Made by a program: the position numbers and the translations under genes. A stretch of 64,000 nt of DNA from an uncultured Pelagibacteraceae bacterium (GTDB taxonomy: Bacteria > Pseudomonadota > Alphaproteobacteria > Pelagibacterales > Pelagibacteraceae): NCBI GenBank assembly GCA_902571425.1, contig CACGBZ010000002.1, positions 62,001-126,000 on the forward strand, written 5' to 3'. The notes under the pieces are model-generated. The model was not told the origin of the DNA. It saw only the letters and a list, made by a program, of their open reading frames with translations, and searched no databases. Positions 24,164 through 33,821 of the stretch are shown here, in pieces; within the stretch, counting starts at the first letter, position 1; each line of letters opens with the position of its first letter.

Positions 24164-26828
24164 GCGAATACCGACAAAGCTTTTAAGAGAAGATATTAGA
24201 TTATTAGGAACTTTTCTTGGAAGAGTAATTAAAGATCAAGAAGGTTCAGCTTTTTTTGAAATTGTTGAAAAATTCAGATTATTATCAAAAAATACTTTAT
24301 CAGATAAAAATAAAAGTAAAATTTTTTTAAAAATTTCGAAAGAAGTAAAAAGACTTTCTCCTAAAAATACTTTTAAATTAACAAGAGCATTTTCGCATAT
24401 TTTAAATTTAATGAATTTAGCTGAGTCATTAGATGCATCTAGAAAATTAAATGAATTTGAAAATCCATATTTTAAAAGTAAAAATCAAAATCTTTTCATT
24501 GAAGATATAATAGAAAGTTTATTTAAAAATAAAAAAATTCCGGATAAAAAAATTTACGAACAAGCCACAAAACTTGATATAGGCATTGTACTTACAGCTC
24601 ATCCTACTGAAGTAAAAAGAAGAACTTTAATTCAGAAATATGCAAATTTAATTGAAATTATGGAGCAAAGACATCTTTATAAAAAATATCCATCTAAGAT
24701 TATAGAATTAGATAGAAAGCTATACTCTGAAATAGCAATAATATGGAAAACAGATGAACTTAAAAGAACTAAACCATCTCCACTAGATGAAGCGAGGTGG
24801 GGTTTAGCTGTTATTGAGGATAGTCTATGGGACACCATTCCTAAAGTTTATAAAAGACTTAACGATATATTCAGAAAAAATTTAAATAAAGATTTACCGC
24901 GTGATTTTAATCCAATTCAATTTGGATCATGGATGGGTGGAGATAGAGATGGAAATCCTAATGTAACAGCTGAAGTTACAAAGAAGGTAATTCTATTTTC
25001 TAGATGGCAAGCTGCAAAATTATATGAGAAAGAACTTACTAAATTGATACAAGATTTATCAATGGAAGAATGCTCAACAAAAATTAAAAGAGCAACAGGA
25101 AATAGCTATGAACCTTATAGAGTTTATTTGAGACCAATTAGAGATAAGGTAAGACTAACTCATCAATTAATTGAAAATTATTTAAATAACAATGCAGATT
25201 TAGATGAAAAAAAATTAATTCAAAATAAAAATGAAATAACTCTTCCATTAAGAGAAGTAAGAAAATCATTAAAAGCAAACCGAGGAGAGTATATTGCAAA
25301 CGCAGACCTATTAGATTTAATGAGAAGAGTCAGGTGTTTTGGAATTAATTTAGCAAGATTAGATATAAGACAAGAGGCAGAGAGACATGAAAAACTTTTA
25401 AACGAAATTTTTGTAAAGAAAAAAAATATAAAATATTCTTCTTTAACTGAAATAGAAAAAGTAAAATTATTAAATAAATCTATAAAAGAAAAAAAACTTT
25501 TTGTAGATAAAATAAAAATAAAAGACAAAGAAAATAAAGAAGTTTGGAATACTTTCAAGCAGATAGCGAAAACACCAATTGAGTGCTTAGGTGCATATGT
25601 AATATCAATGACCTCAACAGCATCTGATATTTTGTCTGTTTATTTTTTACAAATGCAGGCACAAAACAAAAATTTATTGAGAGTTGTGCCACTTTTTGAA
25701 ACTTTGGATGATTTAAAAAATGCTAATGGTGTAATGACAAATTTATTTAAACTTTCATGGTATAGAAAAATGATTAATTCAAAGCAGGAAGTAATGATTG
25801 GATATTCTGACTCCAGTAAAGATGCTGGAAAATTATCTGCAAGTTGGCATCAATATAAACTTCAAGAGGAGCTTAGAAGTTTAGCTAAAAAATATAGAAT
25901 AAATCTTGTTTTCTTCCATGGTAGAGGTGGATCTCCAGGAAGAGGAGGAGGACCTATTCAGGCTACTTTAAAATCACAACCTTCAGGAACAGTTAATGGC
26001 AAAATAAGAATTACTGATCAAGGTGAGGTGATTCAACAAAAGTATGGATACAAACCTCTAGCTGAATATAACCTTTGTAGCTATATCGGTTCTGTAATGG
26101 ATGCTTCTTTAAATCCTCCACCAAGATCAAAAACTAGCTGGCGTGAATTAATTCAAAAAATGTCAGAAATTTCAACATCTTCATATAGAAAATATCTAAA
26201 TCAAAGTGAGGATTTTATTCGTTACTTCAAAACAGTTACGCCACATAAATCACTAGGAAGACTTGCAATTGGATCAAGACCAACCAAAAGAAAAAATGTT
26301 GATAACATCCAAAGTTTAAGAGCTATCCCCTGGGTGTTTGCTTGGACACAAATTAGATTAATGTTACCCGCTTGGCTTGGTACAACTGAAGCATTGAGAT
26401 ACGGATCAATTAAAAAGTTTAAAAGAACAATGACTGACATGGAAAGAAATTGGCCATACTTTGTATCAACGATGGATATTTTAGATATGGTAATTTCCAA
26501 GGTGGATCCAGAAATATCAGTTATTTATGAAAATAATTTAGCTGACACCTCATTAAAGAGAATTGGTAAAAAATTAAGATTTCAATTTGAGGCATTGGTC
26601 AAATTGCATAATAAAATTACCCCCAAAGAAGTGGTAAAAGAGAGGAAAGAATTTAGAAAAGCTTTATTTATAAGAAATAACTATACAGAGATGCTAAATA
26701 TATTGCAGGCGAATGTAATGAATAAATTAACAAATAAAAAAAATAAAAATTTAGATAAAAAACTTCTCGAAGATGCATTAATGACATCGATTGCAGGTAT
26801 TTCTGCAGCAATGAAAAATACTGGATAA
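24138..26828 (+). CDS. ppc: phosphoenolpyruvate carboxylase
   Basis: An 896-residue enzyme of normal length. Signatures are VLTAHPTEVKRRT (active-site His, about residue 155), FGSWMGGDRDGNPNVT, FFHGRGGSPGRGGGP (mobile loop) and the C-terminal QANVMNKL...SIAGISAAMKNTG. It carboxylates PEP to oxaloacetate, replenishing the TCA cycle and fixing bicarbonate. The start overlaps the lactonase by 26 bases and has no alternative nearby. ccdA begins on the base after its stop, so it is embedded in a long operon. Confidence 0.97.
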   Translation: MKKRDLYYERIPTKLLREDIRLLGTFLGRVIKDQEGSAFFEIVEKFRLLSKNTLSDKNKSKIFLKISKEVKRLSPKNTFKLTRAFSHILNLMNLAESLDASRKLNEFENPYFKSKNQNLFIEDIIESLFKNKKIPDKKIYEQATKLDIGIVLTAHPTEVKRRTLIQKYANLIEIMEQRHLYKKYPSKIIELDRKLYSEIAIIWKTDELKRTKPSPLDEARWGLAVIEDSLWDTIPKVYKRLNDIFRKNLNKDLPRDFNPIQFGSWMGGDRDGNPNVTAEVTKKVILFSRWQAAKLYEKELTKLIQDLSMEECSTKIKRATGNSYEPYRVYLRPIRDKVRLTHQLIENYLNNNADLDEKKLIQNKNEITLPLREVRKSLKANRGEYIANADLLDLMRRVRCFGINLARLDIRQEAERHEKLLNEIFVKKKNIKYSSLTEIEKVKLLNKSIKEKKLFVDKIKIKDKENKEVWNTFKQIAKTPIECLGAYVISMTSTASDILSVYFLQMQAQNKNLLRVVPLFETLDDLKNANGVMTNLFKLSWYRKMINSKQEVMIGYSDSSKDAGKLSASWHQYKLQEELRSLAKKYRINLVFFHGRGGSPGRGGGPIQATLKSQPSGTVNGKIRITDQGEVIQQKYGYKPLAEYNLCSYIGSVMDASLNPPPRSKTSWRELIQKMSEISTSSYRKYLNQSEDFIRYFKTVTPHKSLGRLAIGSRPTKRKNVDNIQSLRAIPWVFAWTQIRLMLPAWLGTTEALRYGSIKKFKRTMTDMERNWPYFVSTMDILDMVISKVDPEISVIYENNLADTSLKRIGKKLRFQFEALVKLHNKITPKEVVKERKEFRKALFIRNNYTEMLNILQANVMNKLTNKKNKNLDKKLLEDALMTSIAGISAAMKNTG

Positions 26829-27536
26829 ATGTTTGAATACTTAATTGCTTTTGGAGCAGGGCTTATAAGTTTCTTGTCTCCATGTGTTCTACCTTTGATA
26901 CCTGGATATATTTCTTATATCTCTGGTCAATCGTTACAAGAAATTTTAAACCAAAAAAAAATCAATTTTTTTCCACTAATTTTGTTTTGCCTAGGGTTCT
27001 CAACGGTATTTGTTCTTTTAGGCGCATCAGCATCATTTTTGGGACAGGCATTACTACAAAATTCAGAAGTGTTAAGAATTTCAGCTGGAATAGTTATTAT
27101 AATTTTTTCTCTTCAATTAATTGGAATTATCAATATTCCATATTTAAATTTTGAAAAAAGGTTTGATGCAAAAGAGTCAAGAAATATTCTTTTTCCGTAT
27201 GTTATAGGTGTTGCTTTTGGTTTTGGTTGGACACCATGTATTGGTCCAATTTTAGGTTCAATTTTAGCTTTAGCATCGATTGAAGAAACTTTATCAAGAG
27301 CAGTAATTTTGTTAATTTCGTATTCATTGGGTCTTGCTATTCCATTTGTTTTATCTGGATATTTAATTCAAAGATTTTTATTATTTTCTAAGAATTTTAA
27401 GAAAAACATTAATTTAATCTCAAAAATTGGTGGAATAACTCTATTAGTTACAGGTATTTTAATTTTAACTAATCAATTACAAGCAATAGGATTTTATATA
27501 ATTGAAATCTTTCCTTTTATGCAAAAATTCGGTTAA
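26829..27536 (+). CDS. ccdA: cytochrome c biogenesis protein CcdA
   Basis: A 235-residue inner-membrane protein with six hydrophobic segments. The two redox cysteines are in FLSPCVLPLIPGYISY (near residue 20) and GWTPCIGPILGS (near 137), the hallmark of the CcdA/DsbD transmembrane domain. It passes electrons from cytosolic thioredoxin to periplasmic apocytochrome or thiol oxidoreductases. It begins immediately after the ppc stop codon. The cytochrome c' encoded at 9165 is a candidate client. Confidence 0.94.
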   Translation: MFEYLIAFGAGLISFLSPCVLPLIPGYISYISGQSLQEILNQKKINFFPLILFCLGFSTVFVLLGASASFLGQALLQNSEVLRISAGIVIIIFSLQLIGIINIPYLNFEKRFDAKESRNILFPYVIGVAFGFGWTPCIGPILGSILALASIEETLSRAVILLISYSLGLAIPFVLSGYLIQRFLLFSKNFKKNINLISKIGGITLLVTGILILTNQLQAIGFYIIEIFPFMQKFG

Positions 27537-27544
27537 AAGTATTC

Positions 27545-28132
27545 ATGAAAATTTATCAAATAGATTCTAGTGCTAGAAAAAAAGGCTCTACTTCTAGAGC
27601 TTTAGCAAAAAAGCTTCTAGACAAAATCAAAAAACCAGAAGATGAAGTAATATATAGAGATTTAGATGATGAGATGCTTTTTGTAAGTGGGCTCACAGAA
27701 TCTGGAATGAATATTGATGAAAAAGATCAAACAGAAGAACATAAAAAAATGTTTGAACTTTCTGATAAGCTCGTAAATGAATTAAAAGAGAGTGATATAA
27801 TAATAATTTCAGCACCAATTTATAATTATGGACCTCCAGCAACGCTTAAAGCTTGGTCGGATTTAGCTGCTCGTATAGGTGAAACTTTTAGATTTAAACC
27901 AAATGGTAGAAGAGAGGGATTGTTAAAAAATAAACATGCTTATTTAGTAATTACCTCTGGAGGAACAAAACTAAATAGCTCAGAAGATTTTTTAACTCCT
28001 TGGTTAAAATTTATTCTTAACTTTTTTGGTATTGAAAAAGTAGACATAATCAGTGCAGATCAAATGGCATTAGATTATGAAAAATCAATTAAAGAGGCTG
28101 AAGCGCAAATAGAAAATTTGTTTAAAGATTAA
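27545..28132 (+). CDS. FMN-dependent NADH-azoreductase/flavodoxin-fold quinone reductase
   Basis: A 195-residue flavodoxin-like protein. The FMN phosphate loop is SSARKKGSTSRA, and PIYNYGPPATLKAWSD and ITSGGTKL match AzoR-type enzymes. They reduce quinones and azo or nitro compounds using NAD(P)H and are often part of a thiol or quinone stress response. It starts eight bases after ccdA and overlaps the convergent dioxygenase gene by 11 bases. Confidence 0.9.
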   Translation: MKIYQIDSSARKKGSTSRALAKKLLDKIKKPEDEVIYRDLDDEMLFVSGLTESGMNIDEKDQTEEHKKMFELSDKLVNELKESDIIIISAPIYNYGPPATLKAWSDLAARIGETFRFKPNGRREGLLKNKHAYLVITSGGTKLNSSEDFLTPWLKFILNFFGIEKVDIISADQMALDYEKSIKEAEAQIENLFKD

Positions 28133-29225
28133 ATTTTCTTTTTAAGTGTCTAAGTTTTCCTTCAGTACTGTCGTAATCAATATAACAACCTTGTAAAAAT
28201 CTATCACCTTCTTTTGTCTCATAAGCAGTCCTCCCATGGAGAAGTCTATGATTATCCATAATCATTAAGTCTTTTGGCTCAAGTTTAAATTCAATTCTGT
28301 ATTTATCTGAATTATACATTTCAGATATTTTTTTCCTTGCTTTATAGTAAAGATCTAATTTTTCTTTTTCTAAAATTGGAACATAGTCTAATCTAGGACT
28401 AAATCTTACCTGTTTAAAACTTTTATCCTCATTTAATTCAATTAAAGGAGAGATGTTTTCTAAAATTACTTCTTTATCTATGAATCTAAATCTAATTTTT
28501 ACTTCAGTTAAAATTTTATAAAATTCTGGATACTGGTTTTTTAAATCTTCAGTAACATTATAGCCATCGACCAACGTTGATAATCCTCCTGAAACTTTAC
28601 TTTCTATACAATGTAAAAGTTGAATACATGGAACAGGATTTCTATATGGATTATCTGTATGAGGTGCTAAAGCTAATGATGTATAAGCAAGATCGTTTGG
28701 ATCTGGTTTAGATTTAACGTCAAAATATTCACCAAAATTTGTTCTTCTAACACTTCCTATAGAATTTGCAAATTCAACGATGTAATTTTTTGATGTTGGA
28801 ATATTTTTTATTATAACAAATCCATATTTGTAAAAAGAAACAAGTAGATCATACATCTCTTTACTCTCATAAAAATTTTCTTGGTATTCAAAATTTTTTA
28901 TATTTTTTAAAGTTGCGTCCCATTTGGTTTTTTCTATAGATCTAATTACAATATCTTCTTTAGAAAATTCTGAAGCAATTTCATCAATTTCTAGTTTTGA
29001 ATTAACACCATCATTAAAATTAATTTCTAAGTATTTTTCATTAAGATTTGCTTTATTTATTGAAACATCGTTACTCAAGAATGTAGGATCAAAAAGTCTT
29101 TGCTGAGTTCCTTTATCCAAATATTCTTCACCTTTTACTCGTTCACGTAACCAGAATGGATGAATTTCTTTTTTTTCAGACCCATTGTTAAAATAAACCT
29201 TGTTTTCAATTAGCTCAATTTTCAT
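28122..29225 (-). CDS. gamma-butyrobetaine dioxygenase-like 2-oxoglutarate/Fe(II) oxygenase
   Basis: A 367-residue protein with an N-terminal DUF971-like domain (HPFWLRERV, about 20-95) and a TauD/TfdA catalytic domain. Iron ligands are His189 and Asp191 (APHTDNPYR) and a distal His in MDNHRLLHGRTAYE near residue 337, whose Arg binds 2-oxoglutarate. The order matches BBOX/trimethyllysine hydroxylases. The zinc-binding Cys cluster of animal BBOX is absent. Substrates could be gamma-butyrobetaine, trimethyllysine or another quaternary amine. It stands alone on its strand. Confidence 0.88.
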   Translation of the reverse strand: MKIELIENKVYFNNGSEKKEIHPFWLRERVKGEEYLDKGTQQRLFDPTFLSNDVSINKANLNEKYLEINFNDGVNSKLEIDEIASEFSKEDIVIRSIEKTKWDATLKNIKNFEYQENFYESKEMYDLLVSFYKYGFVIIKNIPTSKNYIVEFANSIGSVRRTNFGEYFDVKSKPDPNDLAYTSLALAPHTDNPYRNPVPCIQLLHCIESKVSGGLSTLVDGYNVTEDLKNQYPEFYKILTEVKIRFRFIDKEVILENISPLIELNEDKSFKQVRFSPRLDYVPILEKEKLDLYYKARKKISEMYNSDKYRIEFKLEPKDLMIMDNHRLLHGRTAYETKEGDRFLQGCYIDYDSTEGKLRHLKRKFNL

Positions 29226-29292
29226 AATAGTAAGCTAAGGATTATTTAAAATTTAACTTTAATCAACATAAATTAAATAGTAAGAGTTCATT

Positions 29293-30099
29293 GTGAAAAC
29301 ATTTGATAAGAAAAAATATGCAATATATGCAAGCTTTTTAAATCAGCTGGCTAAAGATTTAACAAAGTTCTATTATAGTAAATTAGATAAACCATTCAAA
29401 ATAACCAACAAGCTTAAAGGCAAAGGATATGACCCTGTAACCACATCCGATAAAGCCTTTGAAAAATTTATAAGATCTAAAATTTCAAAAAAATTCCCAA
29501 ATCATCAAATTATAGGAGAGGAATATGGTCATAAAAATACCAATAGTGAGTTTTCATGGGTGATTGATCCAATTGATGGAACCAGATCATACGTGGTGGG
29601 TAATCCTAGTTGGAGCAATCTTATTTCACTTAATTATAATGGAGAGCCTGTTTTAGGACTAGCTAATTTTCCAAAAATGAAGAAATATTACTTAAACTTA
29701 AATAAAAATTCTGCCTATGTTTTTGAGAATAATAAAAAAAGAAAATTAAAAATTAATACCAAGCTAAATTTTACTAACGCAAAATTAGCAGCTGCATTTC
29801 ATCATCACTTATCTTTAAAACAACAATTAAAAATTAAAAAGTTTATAAAAAGAATGCAATTTCCTTGTTTTGATGCATTGACATATTGTCAATTAGCAGA
29901 AGGTAGAATTGAAATAGTTGCTCAATGTGCAAATAAAATTTGGGATATTCATCCATTGATACCAATTATTAGAGCAGCAGGAGCAATAATAACTACGTGG
30001 GATAATAAAAACCCTGTGTTAGGTGGAAATATACTTGTTTCTAACAACAAGCAAAATCACCAAAAAGTTTTAAAATTATTAAAGCCAGTAGCTAAATGA
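29293..30099 (+). CDS. hisN: inositol monophosphatase family protein (histidinol-phosphatase HisN-like)
   Basis: A 268-residue Mg2+-dependent phosphatase starting with GTG. Metal motifs are IGEEYGHKN (Glu), VIDPIDGTRSYV (Asp-x-x-Asp-Gly-Thr) and WDIHPLIPIIRAAGA. The DPIDGTRSY variant with GNPSW is typical of the HisN histidinol-phosphatase branch, although inositol or other sugar phosphates are possible substrates. The DUF924 gene overlaps its end by four bases. Confidence 0.88.
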   Translation: MKTFDKKKYAIYASFLNQLAKDLTKFYYSKLDKPFKITNKLKGKGYDPVTTSDKAFEKFIRSKISKKFPNHQIIGEEYGHKNTNSEFSWVIDPIDGTRSYVVGNPSWSNLISLNYNGEPVLGLANFPKMKKYYLNLNKNSAYVFENNKKRKLKINTKLNFTNAKLAAAFHHHLSLKQQLKIKKFIKRMQFPCFDALTYCQLAEGRIEIVAQCANKIWDIHPLIPIIRAAGAIITTWDNKNPVLGGNILVSNNKQNHQKVLKLLKPVAK

Positions 30100-30659
30100 T
30101 TCCTGAAAGAGCACAAGTAATTTTAGATTTCTGGTTTAAAGAAACTCCTTCTGAAATGCGTTTCAAAAAAGATGAAAAGTTTGATCAAAAAATTAAAGAT
30201 AATTTTTTAAAGGATTATGAACTTGCTAGTCAAAACGAATATGATGATTGGCAAGATAATCCTATGAGTTGTCTGGCGTTAGTTGTTTTGTTTGATCAGT
30301 TTTCAAGAAATATGTTTAGAAATAAAAAAAAAGCTTTTGCTCAAGATCAAAAAACTAGATTGATTATAAATGATGCAGTTTATTCGGGTTATTTAGAGGC
30401 TATGAATGTAAATCAGAGATTTTTTATGTTGTTACCTTTAATTCATAGTGAGGAAATTAGTGATCATGAAATGGCTTATTACTTATTAAACAAATATTTA
30501 AGAGAACACGAAGGATACAATGAAATAAAAAAATTTTGGCAAGATCATACAAAAGTAATCAGACAATTTCATAGATATCCTCATAGAAATGAAATTTTAG
30601 GTAGAGAGTCTACTGAAGAAGAATTAGAATTTTTGAAAGGACCCAATTCTTCCTGGTAA
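30096..30659 (+). CDS. DUF924 family protein
   Basis: A 187-residue, mostly helical TPR-like protein with the DUF924 pattern: VILDFWFKETPSEMRFKKDEKFD at the start, LVVLFDQFSRNMFRNKKKAFAQD in the middle and QFHRYPHRNEILGRESTEEELEFL at the end. The function of the family is unknown. It overlaps the hisN-like gene and is followed after two bases by a DUF952 gene; such pairs of small housekeeping-like genes are common in alphaproteobacteria. Confidence 0.93.
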   Translation: MIPERAQVILDFWFKETPSEMRFKKDEKFDQKIKDNFLKDYELASQNEYDDWQDNPMSCLALVVLFDQFSRNMFRNKKKAFAQDQKTRLIINDAVYSGYLEAMNVNQRFFMLLPLIHSEEISDHEMAYYLLNKYLREHEGYNEIKKFWQDHTKVIRQFHRYPHRNEILGRESTEEELEFLKGPNSSW

Positions 30660-30661
30660 TA

Positions 30662-31006
30662 ATGAATTTAGAATTTGTTTTTAAAATAATTGAAGAGGAT
30701 GAGTGGAAGAAAGCTCAAAAATTAGGTGTGTATAAAGGATCTTCAAAAGATGTAGAGGATGGATATATACATTTTTCTGAGGAACAACAAATTCATGAAA
30801 CTTTAAAAAAATTTTTTGTTAATAAAGAAAATTTAATTTTATTGAAAGTTCATACTTTAAATCTTGATCATTTGTTGTGGGAGCAAGCATCAAATGGTGA
30901 TATGTATCCTCATTTATACTCAAACTTAGATATAAAAAATGTTGCAAATTATGGTAAAATTAAACTTATCAATAATAAGTATGATTTGCCTATTTTTGAA
31001 AAGTAA
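30662..31006 (+). CDS. DUF952 family protein
   Basis: A 114-residue protein with the DUF952 pattern: FKIIEEDEWKKAQKLGVYKGS, DGYIHFSEEQQIHETLKKFF and the closing YPHLYSNLDIKNVANY. The family is small, cytosolic and of unknown function. It starts two bases after DUF924 and is likely in the same transcript. Confidence 0.92.
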   Translation: MNLEFVFKIIEEDEWKKAQKLGVYKGSSKDVEDGYIHFSEEQQIHETLKKFFVNKENLILLKVHTLNLDHLLWEQASNGDMYPHLYSNLDIKNVANYGKIKLINNKYDLPIFEK

Positions 31007-31023
31007 ATTTTTTTAATCAAAAT

Positions 31024-33228
31024 ATGATGAAAGAAAATTATAAAATTTATTTTGTATTAGCGTTAATACCATATTTAGTCTTATCACCCTACACATTTCA
31101 GTTTTTAGAGGTCGGCAACGATTTTGAATTATATTTCTACTCATATAAAAAATATATCTTTGAATTATTAAAATCAGGACATCTACCATTATGGTCACCA
31201 GTAGAGGCTTCTGGTAGTTCTTTAATATTTAATCCATTAACTCAATTCTTTTATCTACCATCTTGGATTTTATATTTTTTATGTTTAATTATAGGAGATA
31301 TTTCTAAATATAGTTTTTTAATTTTTACTATCTCGGCAATATCTATATTCAATTTAGGATTATTTTTATTTTTTAAAACATTTAAAATTGAGACCAAAGT
31401 TGCTGTTACAACTATAATTATTACTTGTATTAGTTTAAAAATAAATGAGCTTTTAAGATTTCCAAATGCAATTCATAGCTTTGCGTGGTTTTCATGGATA
31501 CTTTATGGAATTAATTTAGCAGCAACATCTAAGAATTTTAAAAAAAGTTTTTTTGTAATTTTTTTTTCAACATTAATGTTATTAACAGCTGGTTATCCAT
31601 ATTATATTTTTTATGGTTTTGTTATTTTTAGTATTTATTTTATTTTTTTATTAATTAAACCATTTAGATCTAAAATTTTTTTTGATAATAAAAATTTAAT
31701 AAAGAATTTTCAATTTTTAGTTCGATGTGCAATTCCTTCATTTTTATCTTTATTAATTGTTTCTCCTTGGTTATTAAAAATATCTCAATTAGTAAGTATT
31801 ACTCATGGGAGAAATGAAACTACAATTAATTTTTCATTAAGAGTAGCTAGTAATATTTTTGATCAAATTGGATCTTGGATTTATCCTCCATTTTCTATTG
31901 CAGAAGGATGGTATTATTTTGGCTCAATATCAGTACTAATAATATTTTTAGTTTTTTTATACAATATTACTTTCAATAGAAATAATTTTAAAAATAATTA
32001 TCCAATAAAATTATTTTCATTTTTTTTTATATTTTTAATTATTTTTAGTTATCAAATATCAAACCCAATAGATTCTTTAATTTTCCCATTAATGTGGGAA
32101 AATATAAGTGTAATTCAAAATTTTAGACATTTTGTAAGATTTAATATCGTTCTTGTTCCATTTCTTTCATTGTTGTTGGCTTATTCAATAATTGAATTTG
32201 TTAAAATATACAATGATCAATCAACAAAAAATAATAAATTAAGTTATGTTTTATATTTTGTTTTCTCAATAATAATTTTTACTCAATTATACTTTATACT
32301 CGTCTCAAACTATGAAAATGGTTTTTGGAATACTTGGCAATTAAAAAGAATAATTTTTGCTAAAGAAAATCTACCAGAATTTTTTGCAATCTTTGTAGGA
32401 TTATATGAAAATTATATTTATCCAATTTTTTTTATAATAAGTTTTTTTATATTATTAATGATTATTAAAAGCCTAAAAATAAAAAATTATTTAAGATATA
32501 ATAATAATTTTTATAAATTAATAATTCTTATTACTTTTTTAGAGTTGTTTTTTTTAACCAACATACAGTGGGCAATACCTTATGATTACTACAATCAGGG
32601 ATATGAAAAACTTAAATTAAAAGCTAATTATAATATTAAAAATGATAATGCTTTAGAGGAATTAAATATAGCATTTGAAAAAAAAAGTACTTCTATTGAA
32701 AAAAGTGGAAATAATCACTACGAAGGAAACACATATTATAGAAATAATAAAAGTTTCAATATCAATCATATCAATAATTGGGGTAACGATAATCACGTTA
32801 AATTATTTAAACAATACTTTAATTCAAATGGTAAAATATTGAGTTCTATTGATACTTTAACATTAGATAATATAAAGATATTTTTTGGATTAAAAGATAA
32901 CCCAAAAAGAATTTTTTTTACAAAAAAATTAGATTTTAAAAATATTAATGATTTTATAATAAATTCTAACTCAGATGAAAAAGAAATTAACTTTTCATAT
33001 AAAAAAATTCACTATAATGGAGATAAATTAAAAATAAAAATTAATACTTCTGGTTCAGGATTGGTTTCATTTATAGATACTTGGGATCATAACTGGGATG
33101 TAATTGTTAACGGCAAGAAAAAAAAGTTAAAAAAATTGTTTGGTGCATATAAATCAGTTGAGGTACAGGAGGGCATTTCTATTGTAGAATTTATTTATAA
33201 ACCCTTTAATTTGAATTTTAAAAAATAA
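31024..33228 (+). CDS. YfhO-like multipass membrane protein (putative GT-C glycosyltransferase)
   Basis: A 734-residue protein with about 12 hydrophobic segments up to roughly residue 510 and a C-terminal soluble domain. The N-terminal acidic region of the first external loop (VGNDFELYFYSYKKYI) and the distal motif DTWDHNWDVIVNGKKKKLKK...VEFIYKP resemble YfhO-type proteins, which belong to the GT-C fold and are linked to glycosylation of cell-wall polymers. The gene is even more AT-rich than its neighbours, with long poly-A/T tracts, and has no obvious functional partner beside it. Glycosyl transfer is inference. Confidence 0.75.
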   Translation: MMKENYKIYFVLALIPYLVLSPYTFQFLEVGNDFELYFYSYKKYIFELLKSGHLPLWSPVEASGSSLIFNPLTQFFYLPSWILYFLCLIIGDISKYSFLIFTISAISIFNLGLFLFFKTFKIETKVAVTTIIITCISLKINELLRFPNAIHSFAWFSWILYGINLAATSKNFKKSFFVIFFSTLMLLTAGYPYYIFYGFVIFSIYFIFLLIKPFRSKIFFDNKNLIKNFQFLVRCAIPSFLSLLIVSPWLLKISQLVSITHGRNETTINFSLRVASNIFDQIGSWIYPPFSIAEGWYYFGSISVLIIFLVFLYNITFNRNNFKNNYPIKLFSFFFIFLIIFSYQISNPIDSLIFPLMWENISVIQNFRHFVRFNIVLVPFLSLLLAYSIIEFVKIYNDQSTKNNKLSYVLYFVFSIIIFTQLYFILVSNYENGFWNTWQLKRIIFAKENLPEFFAIFVGLYENYIYPIFFIISFFILLMIIKSLKIKNYLRYNNNFYKLIILITFLELFFLTNIQWAIPYDYYNQGYEKLKLKANYNIKNDNALEELNIAFEKKSTSIEKSGNNHYEGNTYYRNNKSFNINHINNWGNDNHVKLFKQYFNSNGKILSSIDTLTLDNIKIFFGLKDNPKRIFFTKKLDFKNINDFIINSNSDEKEINFSYKKIHYNGDKLKIKINTSGSGLVSFIDTWDHNWDVIVNGKKKKLKKLFGAYKSVEVQEGISIVEFIYKPFNLNFKK

Positions 33229-33254
33229 TTAAGAGTTTAAATGTTTATAATTAA

Positions 33255-33590
33255 TTAGTTTAATTTACCTAAATAATTTACCATTATCACACCAATGATA
33301 ATTAAAATTATTCCTATTATTCCATAAAGGTTAGGAACTTGATTTAATTTTAATACAGCAAATAGCACAACACCAGTTACTGTTAACCCACTATATGTTG
33401 CGTAAGCAAAACCTACAGGAAGAGCGTGCATAGCTTTTGCTATTGAAAACATCGTAATACACATAAATAAGATACATAAAACCGATGGTGTTAGTTTGGT
33501 AAACCCCTCCGAAATTTTAGCTAAACTATTTGATGCAATACCAAAAGAAATCCCTATAGCTAAAAATATATATCCAAATAAAGGTTTCAT
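33255..33590 (-). CDS. small multidrug resistance (SMR/EmrE) transporter, subunit 2
   Basis: A 111-residue four-helix protein with the SMR pattern: GYIFLAIGISFGIASNSLAKISEGFTKL, then LPVGFAYATYSGLTVTGVVLFAV and the final NLYGIIGIILIIIGVIMVNYLG. The position normally held by the essential glutamate in helix 1 (A-I-x-x-E) is changed here to IGISFGI, so canonical proton coupling is doubtful. A homologous gene lies at 33822-34154, with a DUF2798 gene between them. The two could form a heterodimer like EbrAB. Confidence 0.88.
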   Translation of the reverse strand: MKPLFGYIFLAIGISFGIASNSLAKISEGFTKLTPSVLCILFMCITMFSIAKAMHALPVGFAYATYSGLTVTGVVLFAVLKLNQVPNLYGIIGIILIIIGVIMVNYLGKLN

Positions 33591-33592
33591 GA

Positions 33593-33820
33593 TTATTCTT
33601 TTGATGCAATTTTATTAACTAAAGGTCTGATTAAAGGCGCTAAAGTAAATGCAGCAATTAAAGCAATTGGATATGCAAACATTAAAGAATATCCCCATCT
33701 AAAAAAGAAACCATCTGAAATACCTGTGTTTACAGCCACAACTACACCACTCATAATAACACTCATACCTAAAGACATTAAAATCATAAACAAAGGTTGA
33801 GCATATTTTTTATTAATCAT
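33593..33820 (-). CDS. DUF2798 family small membrane protein
   Basis: A 75-residue protein with two hydrophobic helices and the DUF2798 pattern (YAQPLFMILMSLGMSVIMSGVV, FFFRWGYSLMFAYPIALIAAF, APLIRPLVNKI). The function of the family is unknown. It sits between two SMR genes with gaps of one and two bases, so all three are translated from one message and may form a complex. Confidence 0.88.
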   Translation of the reverse strand: MINKKYAQPLFMILMSLGMSVIMSGVVVAVNTGISDGFFFRWGYSLMFAYPIALIAAFTLAPLIRPLVNKIASKE

Positions 33821-33821
33821 A

